DNA of 64,000 nucleotides from Ascarosepion bandense (GCA_037127315.1 JBBBDQ010000330.1:7379001-7443000); one strand, 5' to 3'. Counted from the stretch's first letter, positions 1 through 11,500 are shown. The notes: a model not told the origin generated them from the sequence alone. Program-made: numbers and translations.

Positions 1-545
1 TGAAGATTGAAAAACTGTTGCTGGAGATAAATATGAATGAAGAAGGTTGATTAAAAAGAATGCTGCAACAATTTTAAGCAGAAGAGAATCGAGCATTCCA
101 ACAAAAAGTGTGCCATTAGGAAGGGAGAAATAGAATCTGCCCCTGTACTATTAGGACACCAACACACAACAATGGGTGACTTTTCCACAAATATTTGTGC
201 AATATTTGTTGAAAAGTCACCCGTTTGATAGCATGTTTAGCCAGTCACGTGAAATAACAGCAGAGAGGTCAGGTGCAAACTCCTGTGAATGCAGGCCTAT
301 CAGAAAGGCCTTTGGGTTATTTGTGCAAGTTTTGTGACAAGTTTTGTAAGTATGTTGTGGGACTCAAACATCACATGATTGTACACAGAGACAGAAAAGT
401 TAACAACATAGGTAACACAGACAAATTTTATGTTTGGCACATGTGTAAGACAGGTTGTAAAAGCAAAGCTGGTTTTAAGAATCACATACATGCCCATAGC
501 AGATCATTAGTTTGGGTAAGAATTATGAAAATAATAAAATTCTGA
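1..545 (+). pseudogene. C2H2 zinc-finger tail fragment, probably from a retroelement
   Basis: An open stretch at 273-542 encodes about 90 residues. One segment is a canonical C2H2 finger (C-x2-C-x12-H-x3-H, around CKFC...HMIVH). The second, about 35 residues on, keeps a CK-x2-C...NHIHAH pattern but has lost the normal cysteine spacing. Finger pairs of the form 'C..C...C(K/R)S(K/R)AGL..H...H' are common at the C-terminus of invertebrate LINE polyproteins, and most coding sequence nearby is retroelement debris, so a retroelement tail is more likely than a host transcription factor. I see no reverse transcriptase upstream because the window starts here. The two fingers are seen directly; the retroelement origin is inferred. 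Confidence 0.4.
174..222. repeat. Short perfect-type hairpin (22-bp arms)
   Basis: Arms 174-195 and 201-222 are reverse complements with one mismatch around a 5-nt loop. The hairpin lies just upstream of the zinc-finger fragment. It could be a MITE remnant or a retroelement structural signal; nothing identifies it further. Confidence 0.7.
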
Positions 546-615
546 TTGAAAAAAAACAAGAAAAAATATCTACCAAGTGAAGAGATAATTTTTTGCGAAG
601 AAATAACTATGATGA

Positions 616-619
<4 letters not shown>

Positions 620-675
<56 letters not shown>
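620..675. repeat. (TA)n microsatellite
   Basis: About 28 uninterrupted TA units. Open frames through it encode only alternating Ile-Tyr and are not genes. A shorter (TA)11 tract lies at 792-813. The DNA from 676 to 1222 holds nothing else I recognise. Confidence 0.95.
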
Positions 676-680
<5 letters not shown>

Positions 681-1219
681 TGTCACTTGTCGCTGATTGA
701 GATTACTTCAGCATCCCAACTCCCCAACTCTAGAGTTTTGTAAATGGACTAGCAATTGCTCTGTCCACTTGTCAGGGAACATCAGCAATTCATATATATA
801 TATATATATATATTCTCAGACAATCTGAGGAGAGGAACAGTATGATTAGAAAAAGTACTTAAGTATTAATCTCTGCCCCTGTTTTTTCCTAATCTCACCA
901 TTCCTAAAAGAACCAATCTTTTCCCAAGTCAACATGTCCATCAAAGATATCAAAAAATTAAAAGTAAACAGATAATTCCCATTTCAACATCTTATAATAT
1001 ACTTCATATGAAAAATGATGTTTTTTAAATGTTTAATATTTTTCAGCTGACCTTATGAATGAATATTCATGACCATTTTTTCCAGTAACCCACAACTTTT
1101 TGTTTATAGATACTTTATTTTTAATAAATTTCATTTCAGTTTTTGTCACGATAAAGTCTGTTTGTAGACTAAATGCGTCAGCAAAAACAAAATATAGTTT
1201 ACCTCTTATCTTGTTTTTA

Positions 1220-1222
<3 letters not shown>

Positions 1223-1272
<50 letters not shown>
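1223..1272. repeat. (TA)n microsatellite
   Basis: About 25 TA units. The sequence from 1273 to 1500 is AT-rich with no recognisable feature. Confidence 0.95.
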
Positions 1273-1275
<3 letters not shown>

Positions 1276-1499
1276 TATATCCAAATGAATAAGGAATGAA
1301 GAAAATAATTGTAATCTTCAAAACATTAATTTAAAACTACTCAATATAAAAATAGACCAATGAATATTTATTAAAATTATACTTTAAAACATGTGCGAAC
1401 ATGTTCTAAAGTATAATTTATAATATATATAACAGAGAAAATAACCACTTGTAATAAAAAATACTCAACAAAACCCAACATAAACAACTACAACATAAA

Positions 1500-1940
1500 T
1501 TGACAAAGTGACACCAATAAATGCAATTGTTGAAACAAAAACAACTGTCCACCCAGCAATAAATGTCTAACCAACAATTTCATATACAAACCTATCATAA
1601 CAAATACCATTAACACAGAAAAATTTACATGGGAGCCACAAAAACAATCTTTAAAAAAAGATTTAACAATCACAAAATGTCATTCAAAACAGAAAGATTC
1701 ATAAACAATACAATATTATCAAAATATATATGGAACCAAAAAGAAAATAATAACACCCCCAAAATTAAATGGGAAAACATAAAAAAAGCAGCCACACACA
1801 ATAGCAATAGCAGAAATTGCAAACTGTAGTTGGGGGAAAAGTTAGCAATAATCACTTTTAAAAACCAAAGCAAACTACTAAACAATAAAAATGTAATAAT
1901 GGGGAAATGCAAACACACAAATAAAGACTTTGCCACCTAA
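1500..1940 (+). pseudogene. Penelope-like element, GIY-YIG endonuclease relic (subfamily 1)
   Basis: Read across one frameshift near 1620 and one stop near 1828, this encodes the C-terminal endonuclease of a Penelope-like retroelement. A Cys-rich lead-in (CPPSNKCLTNNFIYK) is followed by IYMGATKTIFKKRFNNHK, then a basic segment with LSKYIW, IKWENIKKA and a final GEKLAII. This order (Cys knuckle, IY-x-GAT, FKKRFNNHK, LSKYIW, IKW) is the GIY-YIG nuclease layout of one widespread animal PLE lineage. In the family this domain nicks target DNA for target-primed reverse transcription. The upstream RT is missing. Downstream, to about 2700, the + strand stays strongly A/C-rich, probably the same element's 3' region. 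Family assignment is from motif memory and the reading is confident; the copy is dead. Confidence 0.75.
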
Positions 1941-2454
1941 ATAATAATGCAAACAAAATAAATAAATACAATATAAAACACAATTCACCACATTTAACAT
2001 CTTACCCCCATCAATACCAAATGAAAAACAATTGGAAAAGAATAACACAATATCAATAACAAACAAATAACCAATTCTCTTACCAATCCTGCTAACAAGA
2101 AAACATATGTAAAACTAACACATACACTAACGTGCAGTTACATTCATTACAACACAAAAATAAGCATACAAAAATATGCAGGAGTGGCCATATACACATA
2201 AGTGTACATATAATATGTATAATAATACCAATGTTAATAAAAAAAAGGAAAAATGAAAATCAACAAAGCTGCATACAAAGAACTGCAAAAAAATAATCAA
2301 CAAATTTATCAATAAAATTTGCACCAATTTGCATTAAAAAAACACATACACAACACCAACAACCATGAGGGCTTGTGTGCAAATCTGTGAGCACACATAG
2401 GTAAATTCACTCAGATGCAAACATGAACATGTGAGCCCATACATATATGTGTAT
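1941..2454 (+). other. A/C-rich, G- and T-poor tract without genes
   Basis: The + strand here is mainly A and C with very few G, continuing the skew of the PLE relic just upstream. It may be that element's 3' untranslated part. Open frames on the minus strand are low-complexity Phe/Leu strings and are not believable genes. Confidence 0.5.

Positions 2455-2507
<53 letters not shown>
2455..2507. repeat. (CA)n microsatellite
   Basis: About 26 uninterrupted CA units. Frames through it give Cys-Val repeats only. Confidence 0.95.
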
Positions 2508-2511
<4 letters not shown>

Positions 2512-2848
2512 TTCAACCATCACCCTTAAAGTCAAATGGTCAAAACACCACAAAATAATAAATCACTAAAAATCCAGCACTTCTTAAAAACCAGCAGAAA
2601 ATCTGAAGATAACAGAAGAAAATAGAAAAAAGAAAAAATAAGAAAGAGAAGAAAATATCCAGAAAACATGACATTTTTCAAGTGAAAAAAAAATTTACAG
2701 ACTTACACAAACGAAACAAATAACACCAGTTCCACAATAGTATATAAACACTCAAATATTTAAAAATAACAGTAGAAAAGCTGGACAAGTCCTACTGTGT
2801 AAGCATATTATTACATGATGGATGTTATGCCAATCAGTTAAGTGCCAA

Positions 2849-2850
<2 letters not shown>

Positions 2851-2887
<37 letters not shown>
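2851..2887. repeat. (TA)n microsatellite
   Basis: About 18 TA units. Immediately downstream at 2889-2925 is TTGAAGATGACTGAC...CAGTGCGA, a decayed form of the ribozyme-like core described elsewhere in this window. From 2926 to 3550 I recognise nothing. Confidence 0.9.
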
Positions 2888-2889
<2 letters not shown>

Positions 2890-3551
2890 CATTGAAGATG
2901 ACTGACAAGACAGTGCGATTAGACGTTTTATTATATTTTTCTCACATTCATACAAATGATTTTCTGGACACAGAGCATGTAAAAACTGTCCAAATCATTT
3001 ATGGATCAGAGTGTGTTTGGCTAATTTATTAGGCATCATCAAGAATGTTTTTTGTTTGTCTGAATATGGAGATAGTTTTCTTTTCATAGCAATAAAGATG
3101 TTGTAATTACAGAATGCAATCAGTACATTGTGGCCATGTTCATAATTAATATTACTGAGAGTTTGTTTCTTTTTTATCATTAATACTTCCATTATTTTAA
3201 CCATTTTCTGCATTATTAGAAGCATTAACAATGATAAAAAAAGAAACAAATTCTCAGTAATCTCAATCATGGTCACAATGTGCTGAATGGGTTTGGAAAT
3301 TAAAACATTCTTACTGCTATGAAAAAATTTCACATATTCATAAAAATTAAAAAAACATCCTTAATAATAGCTAATTGGTGATTGGCCAAAAGCACTTGGA
3401 TTTACCAGTTATTTGTACAGTTCCTACATGTTCTATATCCAAAAATGAAATAAAAAATATGATAAAAATTTTAATCACCATGCTGTCAGTCTTCATCAAT
3501 GAAACCTGTATACAAGATGGATTACTACCTATATATATATAGTGCATCAAG

Positions 3552-3910
3552 GTAGCAGATAATTTTCTAAACATATACTGTTAAATAAAACAGACAATGA
3601 ATGTCTTATGTTTAATCATGAACAGTTCTAAACATCGTATTTTGGTTTTAATTTCAGGTGAAAATAAAGAGGAAAATTGTCTAACATTTGGATATTTTTT
3701 TTATTCTAAGCTTGTGGCTCACATGAGCCATCTTCAGAGAGGTTACAGGGATGTTAACATAAAGACATCTACCATCAAAGATGATATTATCTTGTGTTGA
3801 CATAAAATATTGCTAAGCAAGAATAAGTCACCGAATAGCAGATGCAGTTTGTAAATTTGTAATGCGCTTCTATGATGTCACACTGCATGAGAGACTGTGA
3901 TATTTTGCTT
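3552..3910 (-). mobile_element. Single Penelope-like terminal repeat, third copy of the 60-kb family
   Basis: This stretch matches, base for base over most of its length, the left arm at 59826-60180 and the reverse complement of the right arm at 60412-60790. Shared blocks include CACATGAGCCATCTTCAGAG, the 'catcaaagatgat...atcttgtgttgacataaa' block and the 'tctatgatgtcacac' block. It also keeps the outer segment (attttctaaacatatactg) that adjoins the protein start in the right arm at 60 kb. On the minus strand it carries CTGAAGATGGCTCATGTGAGC but the following GAAA has mutated, so any ribozyme is dead. It is a solitary end, with no internal coding region here. Confidence 0.8.
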
Positions 3911-4412
3911 ACATCCCTGTACTGGCAATATAAAAAAATTTATATTAACAATGCTTGTCTTCTTTTCCTTTACATGTTTTGTTTGCCCTTTCATGCTACC
4001 ATACATTTACTTAGATATTGAGAATTAATATAAAGAATTTCAATGCTTATCTTAAAAATGTGCTCTGTTGACTCATAAAAAAACCTCTGGTAAAGTATGA
4101 GACACAACTCAGATTATTTGCTAAGTGCTGTGCAATTTGCAAAACTGGAAGTATTAACAAACATATGGACATTTTCATACTTCCCTTTATGGATCCTAGC
4201 TGGTACAAACAGATCAATCTTTGCCTCTAATTTCTGATTAGTTCTTCCAATATATTCAGCATTGCACTAGCAGTTAAAATCATTAATCACTGAACTAATA
4301 ATGCATAGAGTGTGGGGAAAACATCTTTACAAATGGAGAAAAAATCCAGTATTCATATCACTAACATTTATCATGTACTGTCTCACCAGTATAGATTTGT
4401 TTACTTTTTTAA
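3911..4412. other. AT-rich DNA, nothing recognised
   Basis: No open frame, RNA gene or repeat that I can identify. Confidence 0.5.
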
Positions 4413-5195
4413 TTAAATTTTTTTTCTAATCATTTCACCCCAAGCAAAGCAGAACTGCCACTTGTGCACAGGGGGTTACATAAGTGGGGAGTGATGAGAA
4501 AGGAACAAGTTATGGGGGTGTCAAAGAATAGGTAAGAGAAGGGTGAGAACCCTCGTGTGAAGATGGCTGCAAGAAAGTAGAGTAGAAAGGAAGAACATGA
4601 TACAAGAGTTGTCAGGGAAAGGATGCAAATCAAGGAGAAAAGAGATTGAAATTGTCTTTGCATTTAAATTCTTGGAGATTGTAACTGTCAGGGAAGCAAA
4701 TATATGGAAGGGAATTCCACAGGTGGGAAGTGCAAGCAAAGAAGCTGATAGAGTAGAAGTTGTGGTTACATTAGATTGGTTTCACTGTAAAAGGGTGGGA
4801 CCTAGCTGCTAGTCTAGTAGTTAAATTCATACAGAGGGGGCACCAGGGAGCTAAGCTCATCATAGCAAAAGCTGTGAAAGTATTTGCAGAAGAGACAGAG
4901 GGAAGCCACATTATGTCGGTGAGAAAGTGACTGGAGTTGAGCTACCAGGTCGGGATCAATTATATTGCATATTCTTTTTTGGATTTTGTCAAGAACCTCG
5001 AGATAAATAGCAGGGGTGCTTGACCAGATGCAACAGCAGTATTCAATGCACAGGCAAATGGTAGATTTATATATGTGCAAGATGGATTCAGACGAGAAAA
5101 ACTTCCTGGCCCTACCTTCCTAACGGTAGATTTAGTTATGGATTCAATGAAGTCATTTTACTTGAGGTTGGCCAAAAAGGTGCAGTGTTTTGCTT
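4413..5195 (-). pseudogene. LINE family A copy 1: CR1/Jockey-like RT C-terminus and 3' tail
   Basis: On the minus strand this encodes the C-terminal part of a non-LTR retrotransposon ORF2: IYKSTICLCIEYCC, then IWSSTPAIYLEVLDKIQKR, then SLSHRHNVASLCLF and a final LWNSLPYICFPDSYNL. These are the post-RT motifs of CR1/Jockey-group LINEs. The element ends at the left in the family's 3' tail (reverse complement of CACCCCAAGCAAAGCAGAAC), preceded by a T-run that is the A-tail. The 5' part is missing, as expected for 5'-truncated retroposition. There are frameshifts. At least thirteen pieces of this family lie in the window. Confidence 0.85.
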
Positions 5196-5885
5196 TTATC
5201 CCAAGCAAAGCAGTAAAGCCACTAAGACACAAGGGGTTACTGGATGTGAAAGAATTAGAAAACAGAAATGTTACTAAGGAGTTGAAACAATAGAAGAGTA
5301 ATCAGGAAGACAGTAGATGACAATTGACATTGCATTTTAAATTTTGAAGATCTAACAGGAAAATACAGAGCTGGAAGAGAGTTCTACAAGTGAGAAGTGC
5401 AAGAAAAGAAACTCTTAGCATAGAACTTATGATTGCATCTAGCCATTTCAACTGTAAATTGATGAAACTTTGCTGTCAATCTAGTACTGCACTTAAATTC
5501 ATAAAGTGCAGGTATCACAGCAAAGAGTTCATCAGAAAAAGTACCATGAAAGCATTTATAGAAAAGGTACAGGGAAACAAATTTATAGTGATGGGAAAAT
5601 AACTGAAGCCGAGATGCCAGGTAAGGACCAATAATATTACCGATTCTTTTTTTTTGGATTTTGTCAGAAATTTAACCTAAACACCAGACCATATGTGACA
5701 GCAATACTCTAAGCAAGGACAAAAAGTAGATGTATAGATATATAAGATAGATTCTAGGGAGAAAAATTGTCTAGCATGGCACAATAAACCATCTTTCTTA
5801 GCAGCTGGCCTAGCAATGGATATAATATAGTCTTTCCACTTCATGTCAGTCAAGAAGCTTAGCCCAAGAAGGCACAATGAGTAAC
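5196..5885 (-). pseudogene. LINE family A copy 2, 5'-truncated
   Basis: The 3' tail starts at the left with CCCAAGCAAAGCAGTAAAGCC, directly abutting copy 1. The minus strand then reads through the same C-terminal RT motifs; near 5700-5860 it gives LGLSFLTDMKWKDYI, the ARQFF segment and PCLEYCCHIW. It stops where the 54-bp tandem array begins, so the array sits at its 5' boundary. Confidence 0.8.
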
Positions 5886-5897
5886 TATACTGGAGAT

Positions 5898-6160
5898 TTT
5901 TGCTGATGGTGCTTTTAATCAGAAAAGTTGATTGGGTTGAAATAAAACCCATTTTGCTGATGGTGCTTTTGATTAGAAAAGTCAGTTGGGTTGAAATAAA
6001 ATCCATTTTGCTGATGGTACTCTTGATCAGAAAAGTTGATTTCATTTAAATAAAATCCATTTTACTGATGGTGCTTCTGATCAGAAAAGTCATTTGAGTT
6101 GAAATAAGATCAATTTTGCTGATAATGCTTTTTGATCAGAAAAGTAGATTTGTTTGCTTT
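5898..6160. repeat. 54-bp minisatellite, about five units
   Basis: The motif TTTTGCTGATGGTGCTTTTG recurs with starts at 5898, 5952, 6006, 6060 and 6114, an exact 54-bp period, with point differences between units. Because 54 is a multiple of three, the minus strand reads an 18-residue repeat (KSTISKM...) in frame with LINE copy 2. It separates LINE copies 2 and 3. Confidence 0.9.
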
Positions 6161-7165
6161 TTTTTTTTTAATCATTTCACTCCAAGCAAGGCAATATAGT
6201 CACTAGGATGCAAGGAATTACTGAGTGTTAGTGACTATGAGAAAAACTACTAATAAGGAGAGAGGACAATAAAAGAATAAGAATTAAGATGACAGAAGAT
6301 AACGATTAACTTTGCATTGACACTTTGGAAGATCAAAGTTGACTGTGAAGCAAAAAGGTGGATTTGAGTTCCACAAGTGAAAAACTTATAGCATAGAACT
6401 TATGGTTACATCTAGCTATTTCAATGGCAAAATGATGAAACCTTTCTGCCAATCTAGTACTGCACTTAAAAAGTCTCGGTTCCATTGAAGAAAATTCATC
6501 AGAACAATTACCAAAGTATTCATAGAAAAAGCTCAGGGAGGCTACATTACAGTTGTGGGAAAGTGACTGAAGCCAATATGCTAAGTCAGGACTATTAACA
6601 TTGCAGATTCTTTTTTGAATTTTATCAAGAATCTCTTAAATATATAGCAGGAGCACAAGACAAGATATGGTAGCACTATTCAAAACAAGGATGAATGATA
6701 GGCTTATAAATATTTAAGATAAATTCTGTCAAGAAAAATTGTTTAGCAAGATATAGTGAACCAGCTTTCGTAGCTGTAGACTTAACAATTGATTCAATAT
6801 AATTTTTCCACTTCATGTCAGCTGAAAATAGAGTCTGAGAAGGCGCAATGATTCACTCTCCTGGAGGTTAGCATCAGCCATGGTGATGAAAGTTAAAAAG
6901 AGTTCTCTCAGATGATTAAAAGAGAGCAATTTTCTTTTTGAGGAGATAAAATTAATATGCTACTTATTGCCCTATTTAACAACAGATTTTAGGTCATTTT
7001 TGAGATCACCTGCCAGTTTGACTTTATTGAACTGATCAGATTTTACTATTAAGATAGGAGCATATAGTTGTGCTATCAGCATAGATACCAAGTTGAGAAC
7101 TGATGACATCAGAAAGGTCATTTATGAAAATTATAAACAACATAGATCCAAGGATAGAGGTTGAA
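6161..7165 (-). pseudogene. LINE family A copy 3, reaching the RT active-site region
   Basis: It begins at the left with the T-run and the CACTCCAAGCAAGGC tail and extends further 5' than its neighbours. Around 7000-7110 the minus strand reads a decayed 'SSxLGIYADDT'-type segment and 'KVKLAxDLxNDLK', the RT YADD region and the segment after it. Many stops and frameshifts are present. The Tc1 relic begins directly at its 5' end. Confidence 0.75.
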
Positions 7166-7830
7166 ATACATATATATTCTCTTCAAACTCTTTTATCCAA
7201 TTCATCTTATAATAATTCAATGGAAGAGAGGTCAGGAGATTAAAGACGCCATGTTTTAATTAAAACAATTTTTTTCCTGTTTTTTGACTCATGGTAATTT
7301 TGACATAATTTAGAAGAGTCTTGTGGATAGTTCTCTTGTCAAAAGGTGAATTATTTTCCAATTATGTGTAATCCAGATGGTATAGCATGTCTTTGCAATA
7401 AGAAATGATATTGTTCTTGTTTCATGATCCTCTTGACCTGAACCAAATCTCCAGTCCTCTCTTCTCTGAAACAGACCTGTGAATATGCTTAACTGATGGA
7501 ACCACACATTCATTCAGTCTTTCTCAGAGCTTTTTTCTCACATATACTCTCATCTTACTACCAAAATGTTCAAATTTAGATTTTTTTATCCATAATACAT
7601 TTTGTCACTCTTCAGTTTTTATACATTTTTGTCCATAACAGGCCTTTCAGCTTATTCACCTTCCATAACAGGAGTTTCTTGATAGATATGCACCCCTTGA
7701 GCCATGCTGATCTAAGTTGATTTTTCACAGTTGAGAGTGACACTAGTTGCTCTTGAGAAGAATTAAATTCAGCTATCAACTCTGGAGAAGTTTTCTATTT
7801 CTTTTGCTCTTAACAATCAAGTGTTTATAT
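7165..7830 (-). pseudogene. Tc1-like DNA transposase relic
   Basis: Minus-strand reading in several frames recovers a Tc1-type transposase. From N to C: a KGCISIKKLLLWKVNK-type segment, LWTKMYKNWRV, a degenerate strand around the first catalytic Asp, a KYIEIL...MLPH-like stretch (here SYCKDMLYHLDYT), the remnant of 'WIFQQDNDPKHTS' and finally SPDLSSIELL*DELD, which corresponds to the conserved SPDLNPIE...WDELD. The catalytic DDE residues cannot be read intact and there are several stops, so it is dead. No terminal inverted repeats were identified. Confidence 0.65.
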
Positions 7831-7960
7831 TCAACAGCAATTGTCACTTTTTGGCACTTCAGCTCTTTTTTGGCATACATTTATGTCATTTTCTAACTGA
7901 CTTTGTCACAAATATTGTACACCATATTTAGAAACCTTTAAGTTTTAATTTGTCTTTGAG

Positions 7961-8250
7961 AGTCAGTCAGTTAAGTGCCATACGTGATACACGCTTGGGC
8001 GATCATGTCTCGAAAGTGACATGACTGACTGGGCAAAAGATTATCCCGCAGTAGGTTGGCATTGCTTTCTGCGGTAGACTGGTTGCCGACCAAGGCTATA
8101 GAACCCAATCTGTCCTATTATTTAACCCATAACTGGAAGGAAGAGATGGATTAATACCTTTCCCAAGGGTATTTGTGCGTAAGCGAATGCAAGGAATTCA
8201 ACTAGAATTCGAACTCGGCTCCCCGATTCCTCATTCTGAGAGTAGCCTTC
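7961..8250 (-). mobile_element. tRNA-derived SINE, family 1
   Basis: Nearly identical over about 265 bp to 27819-28086. On the minus strand the right end carries GAGTTCGAATTC at 8206-8217, a good pol III B box, so transcription would run leftward. Shared internal landmarks are the 'gggcgatcatgtct...gagacatgac' hairpin, 'ttgctttctgcggtagactgg' and 'acggattaatacctttccc'. The high identity between the two copies suggests relatively recent activity. The class (tRNA-derived SINE) is inferred from the B box and size. Confidence 0.8.
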
Positions 8251-8901
8251 TTTAAAAAAAATGTTATTTTTTGCTATCACCTCAATGCTTAGCTGCTTTG
8301 ATTTTGTCGTTTTATGTAAATTATTTTAAAATTAAAGAATACATTAAAAAATGTATGAAAATATTATTGTAATAACACCATCATCTTCTTTCTTCAAAGA
8401 CAGCTACATATGTTTTGTTTACAACATTAGTCAATCCTGAGTTAATATTTAGAATCTTTATTAACATTTAACATAGTTGAAAATTTTGGTAATGGTAAAA
8501 AGTTTACAGAGAGGTTAATGGTGACAACAAAATATTCATAATTTAACAAAATTTATTGTGGACAGATGAATCCAAAAATGATCTTTTTAGTAGTAAGAGG
8601 AGCCTGAAGATAAATTGGAAAAATACAGGGCAAATACACTGTAGTTACTGAAATTTTACCTTTACTTAAAAAAATACAAAAATATCTTATTTTAAGGTGT
8701 TTTTTTTATTTTATAATTTCTTGTAATTTTAAAAATTGCATGTTCAAAATTTTCCCATTATGTGAACATTCAAAAAATCACCATTACATGAGTATTCTTA
8801 AAAAAGAAAGAACGGTAAACGGTAAAATCAGTTATTGAAAATCGCCTGAAGACACTACATGGTAGAAACCTACGTCGCATAATAACTTGTCTACAAATGA
8901 A

Positions 8902-8903
<2 letters not shown>
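8251..8903. other. AT-rich DNA with one ribozyme-like core
   Basis: No gene. At 8850-8876 (+) is CCTGAAGA, a 12-nt hairpin candidate (CACTACATGGTA) and GAAACC, another instance of the CUGANGA...GAAA pattern that marks PLE-type ends in this window. Confidence 0.4.

Positions 8904-8941
<38 letters not shown>
8904..8941. repeat. (TA)n microsatellite
   Basis: About 19 TA units. The sequence from 8942 to 9720 is AT-rich and unrecognised apart from a ten-base C-run at 9481-9490. Confidence 0.95.
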
Positions 8942-8944
<3 letters not shown>

Positions 8945-9720
8945 CCCTCTATTATAATAAAGACTTGTGTATCTAATTTAATTTCCTTATAATTAATCTA
9001 ATTTCCTTTAGATAGTTGTTTTATCCCTTCATACTAGCAATATAATTAAATTATATATATTATATAATAATTTTTCATTCTTTTTCTCTCTAATTTTAAG
9101 TTTATCTTCGACTTAAGTGATATTTAACCTGGTAAATTTTGATATTAATGCCATCTTAGATTTATATTTAATTTAGTTTTCTAATAACTAATCTAGAATC
9201 TAAAATAAAAAATTCCTTAAAATAGTGTTTTTTCTTATTAGTCATACAGAGATACTAATAGATGTCCATCTTGCATACATGATGCATAAAAATATAAAAG
9301 GGTGCAAGAAAATCATATTCTTGCATTTCAGGGACGCACCTCAACTTTTTCATAATAAAAGGCGATATATATCGGTTCTCAGCTAAGTGGCAGAAAGTAG
9401 CTTTGTTTTATTTTGAACCAGAAATTTCCATCGAAAATATCATGAAAGAATTTACCTCCTTTTTTTTCTATGTTTTCTTCCCCCCCCCCCATTTCAAGCT
9501 GTTATCTGCTTTCTTGGAAACTGAACAATTCAAATTTGTGAGAAGGACGGTGATATGAAATAAATTACATCAGATGGTGTACAAGGTGAGGGTTAGATAG
9601 CTTTAGCTGTTTCATCAAAGAAAGCTTTCCTCATCCCCTTCCCCAGAGAAAAAATAAGTTGCTTTGAACTAATTCCTAACTTAAATAAATTAATTTCTTT
9701 CAAAATAATTTGGGGCCATC

Positions 9721-9890
9721 GGAAACAAACCTTACCAACTATCGCCAGGTTTGACACTCCACCCACATCTATTGTACAGGTGTAGAGGCTCATCCCTTGT
9801 TCCTTGTTTAGGATATGGTTTCCGGCTTTCTCTTTTCTCTTTTCCAATCCTTTCACTTTTCTTTTTATTTTTTTTATTATTATTTTTTTT
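9721..9890 (+). mobile_element. SINE family 2, partial copy
   Basis: Shares with the next entry the blocks AACTATCGCC, GGTTTGACACTCCACCCAC, GGTGTAGAGGCTCATCCCTTG and GATATGGTTTCCGGCTTTC. It ends in a T-rich run before reaching the LINE-like 3' tail, so it is 3'-truncated and forms a head-to-tail pair with the following full copy. Confidence 0.8.
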
Positions 9891-10105
9891 CTCTCAATTG
9901 GAGTAGATAGACTGAACTATCGCCCGGTTTGACACTCCACCCACGTCTACTGAACAGGTGCTGAGACTCATCCCTTGTTCCCTGTTTAGGATGTGGTTTC
10001 CGGCTTTCTCTTTACCAATCTTTTCACTCTTACGTAGCCCCCTACACATCAGTGGCGTTACCGCCTTGCTTGGGGCGATACAATTAAAAATAAATAAATA
10101 AATAA
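9891..10105 (+). mobile_element. SINE family 2, full copy with a LINE family A tail
   Basis: The 5' half contains GGTTTGACACTCC, an acceptable pol III B box. The 3' half (10035-10085) reads GTAGCCCCCTACACATCAGTGG then CGCCTTGCTTGGGGCGATA, followed by AATAAATAAA repeats. This tail is the same sequence that ends LINE family A (compare 41143-41190). SINEs that borrow the 3' tail of a partner LINE are mobilised by that LINE's reverse transcriptase, so family 2 is probably the non-autonomous partner of LINE-A. A second full copy lies in reverse at 50890-51080. Confidence 0.85.
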
Positions 10106-11310
10106 ATAAATATACCATTATTGGGGATGGATTAAAGACATGAGTACCAACAACTCCTTCAAATAATCATATGTACAAAAAAAAGCCTTATGTTGTTTTT
10201 TTTGGTGCCTAGAAGAAACATTCAAAAATAAATAAAACTGATCTTTTCTGTTAATTCACTCCAAAATAAAAAGCCTAGTAGAAGTACCTCCACTCAGTTT
10301 CAATATCTAAGTTTTAAAATTAAATTTTAAGAATAAAATAGTTTTCTTCAAGCATTTATTTTAGCTTTAATTGAAAGCTAAATGATTACATTTATTATTT
10401 TCAGTAATCAATATACTTTGGTGTATTTCAAATAGAAATTATATTGACTGGAATAAAAAAATTTTCAATTTAAAAAAGATTTTTGGCCATTTTTTTTAGT
10501 GATCAACATATTTGTAAACAAAAGTTGATTCTTGGTTTTAAAAATCTTGCAAAAATAAAATATACCTCTGTGATACATTATTTTTGAAAATTAGCAAATT
10601 TAATGTTAAATTAATAGTTTCTTCTTAATTGAACTGTGATTAAGTGTAAATACTGTTTTTGCTTAAATGTAAGAATTTAATTTAGAAAAAAAATTTTTAT
10701 TCTGTCAATTTAAGTGATTCAGAATGATTAAAATTGTTTGTTAGGATGATGGTAAAAAAAAAAACCTTAAATTCTGGAGCTCTGCAGTTTAACACTACAA
10801 TTTATTAAGAAACTATAGTTTGGGCCAATAGAATTTCTTGGGGACCCATTCAAATCAAATCAGTGGGTTTTGGGAAAGCTATCAGCATCACTAAATTATT
10901 ATATTATATAATAACTTCCTATTCTTAAATCTCTTTTCGTTCTCAGTATAATTTTTAACTTAATTTATTTAATCAGTTTATTTCGAACACTTTAAATGTA
11001 ACTTTGTAAAGTTGTTATTTTGTCTGACCCATTTCTTTCTTAAATATATATTTTTATTTTTTTATCTATTTTAATGTATCTCATTTTTGCTTTTATCACC
11101 AAGTGGCAAACTTACAGTTCTGACAATAAGAATCTGCAATGTTTTTTCTTTTTCTTTCTGCTATTTTCTTTTTCCTGGCCCTTACTTCTGTATTTTACAC
11201 ACACACACAAACAAATTTATCTTACCATAATGTTTTGTTATCACTGATGAGGTGAGTGTTAAATTTACTCATTGAAATGGCCATGTATTTTGTAATTTTT
11301 TTTTCTATGC
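10106..11310. other. AT-rich DNA, nothing recognised
   Basis: About 75-80% A+T by inspection, with no credible open frame or repeat match inside the window. Confidence 0.5.
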
Positions 11311-11319
11311 AATATATAT

Positions 11320-11500
11320 ATATATATATATAGTTCCCTCCTGTCATGCTCAGGTATGTGGATTATTATTATTATTTTTTTTTATGGCTTAATGTAAGGT
11401 ACTTAATAAAAGGTACATCAATATATATATATTGCCGTCATTTTAGACAGCATATCAACATAAATGTTTTGCCATCATTTTTTTATGGCATGGGCCCATT

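Noticed and set aside
620..743. Open frame with a long Ile-Tyr repeat, and similar ones at other (TA)n tracts
   Set aside because: It is translation of a microsatellite; no conserved sequence on either side.
2890..2925. Functional hammerhead after the (TA)n tract
   Set aside because: CUGAAGA is mutated to UUGAAGA and GAAA to GAUU, so at best it is a relic.
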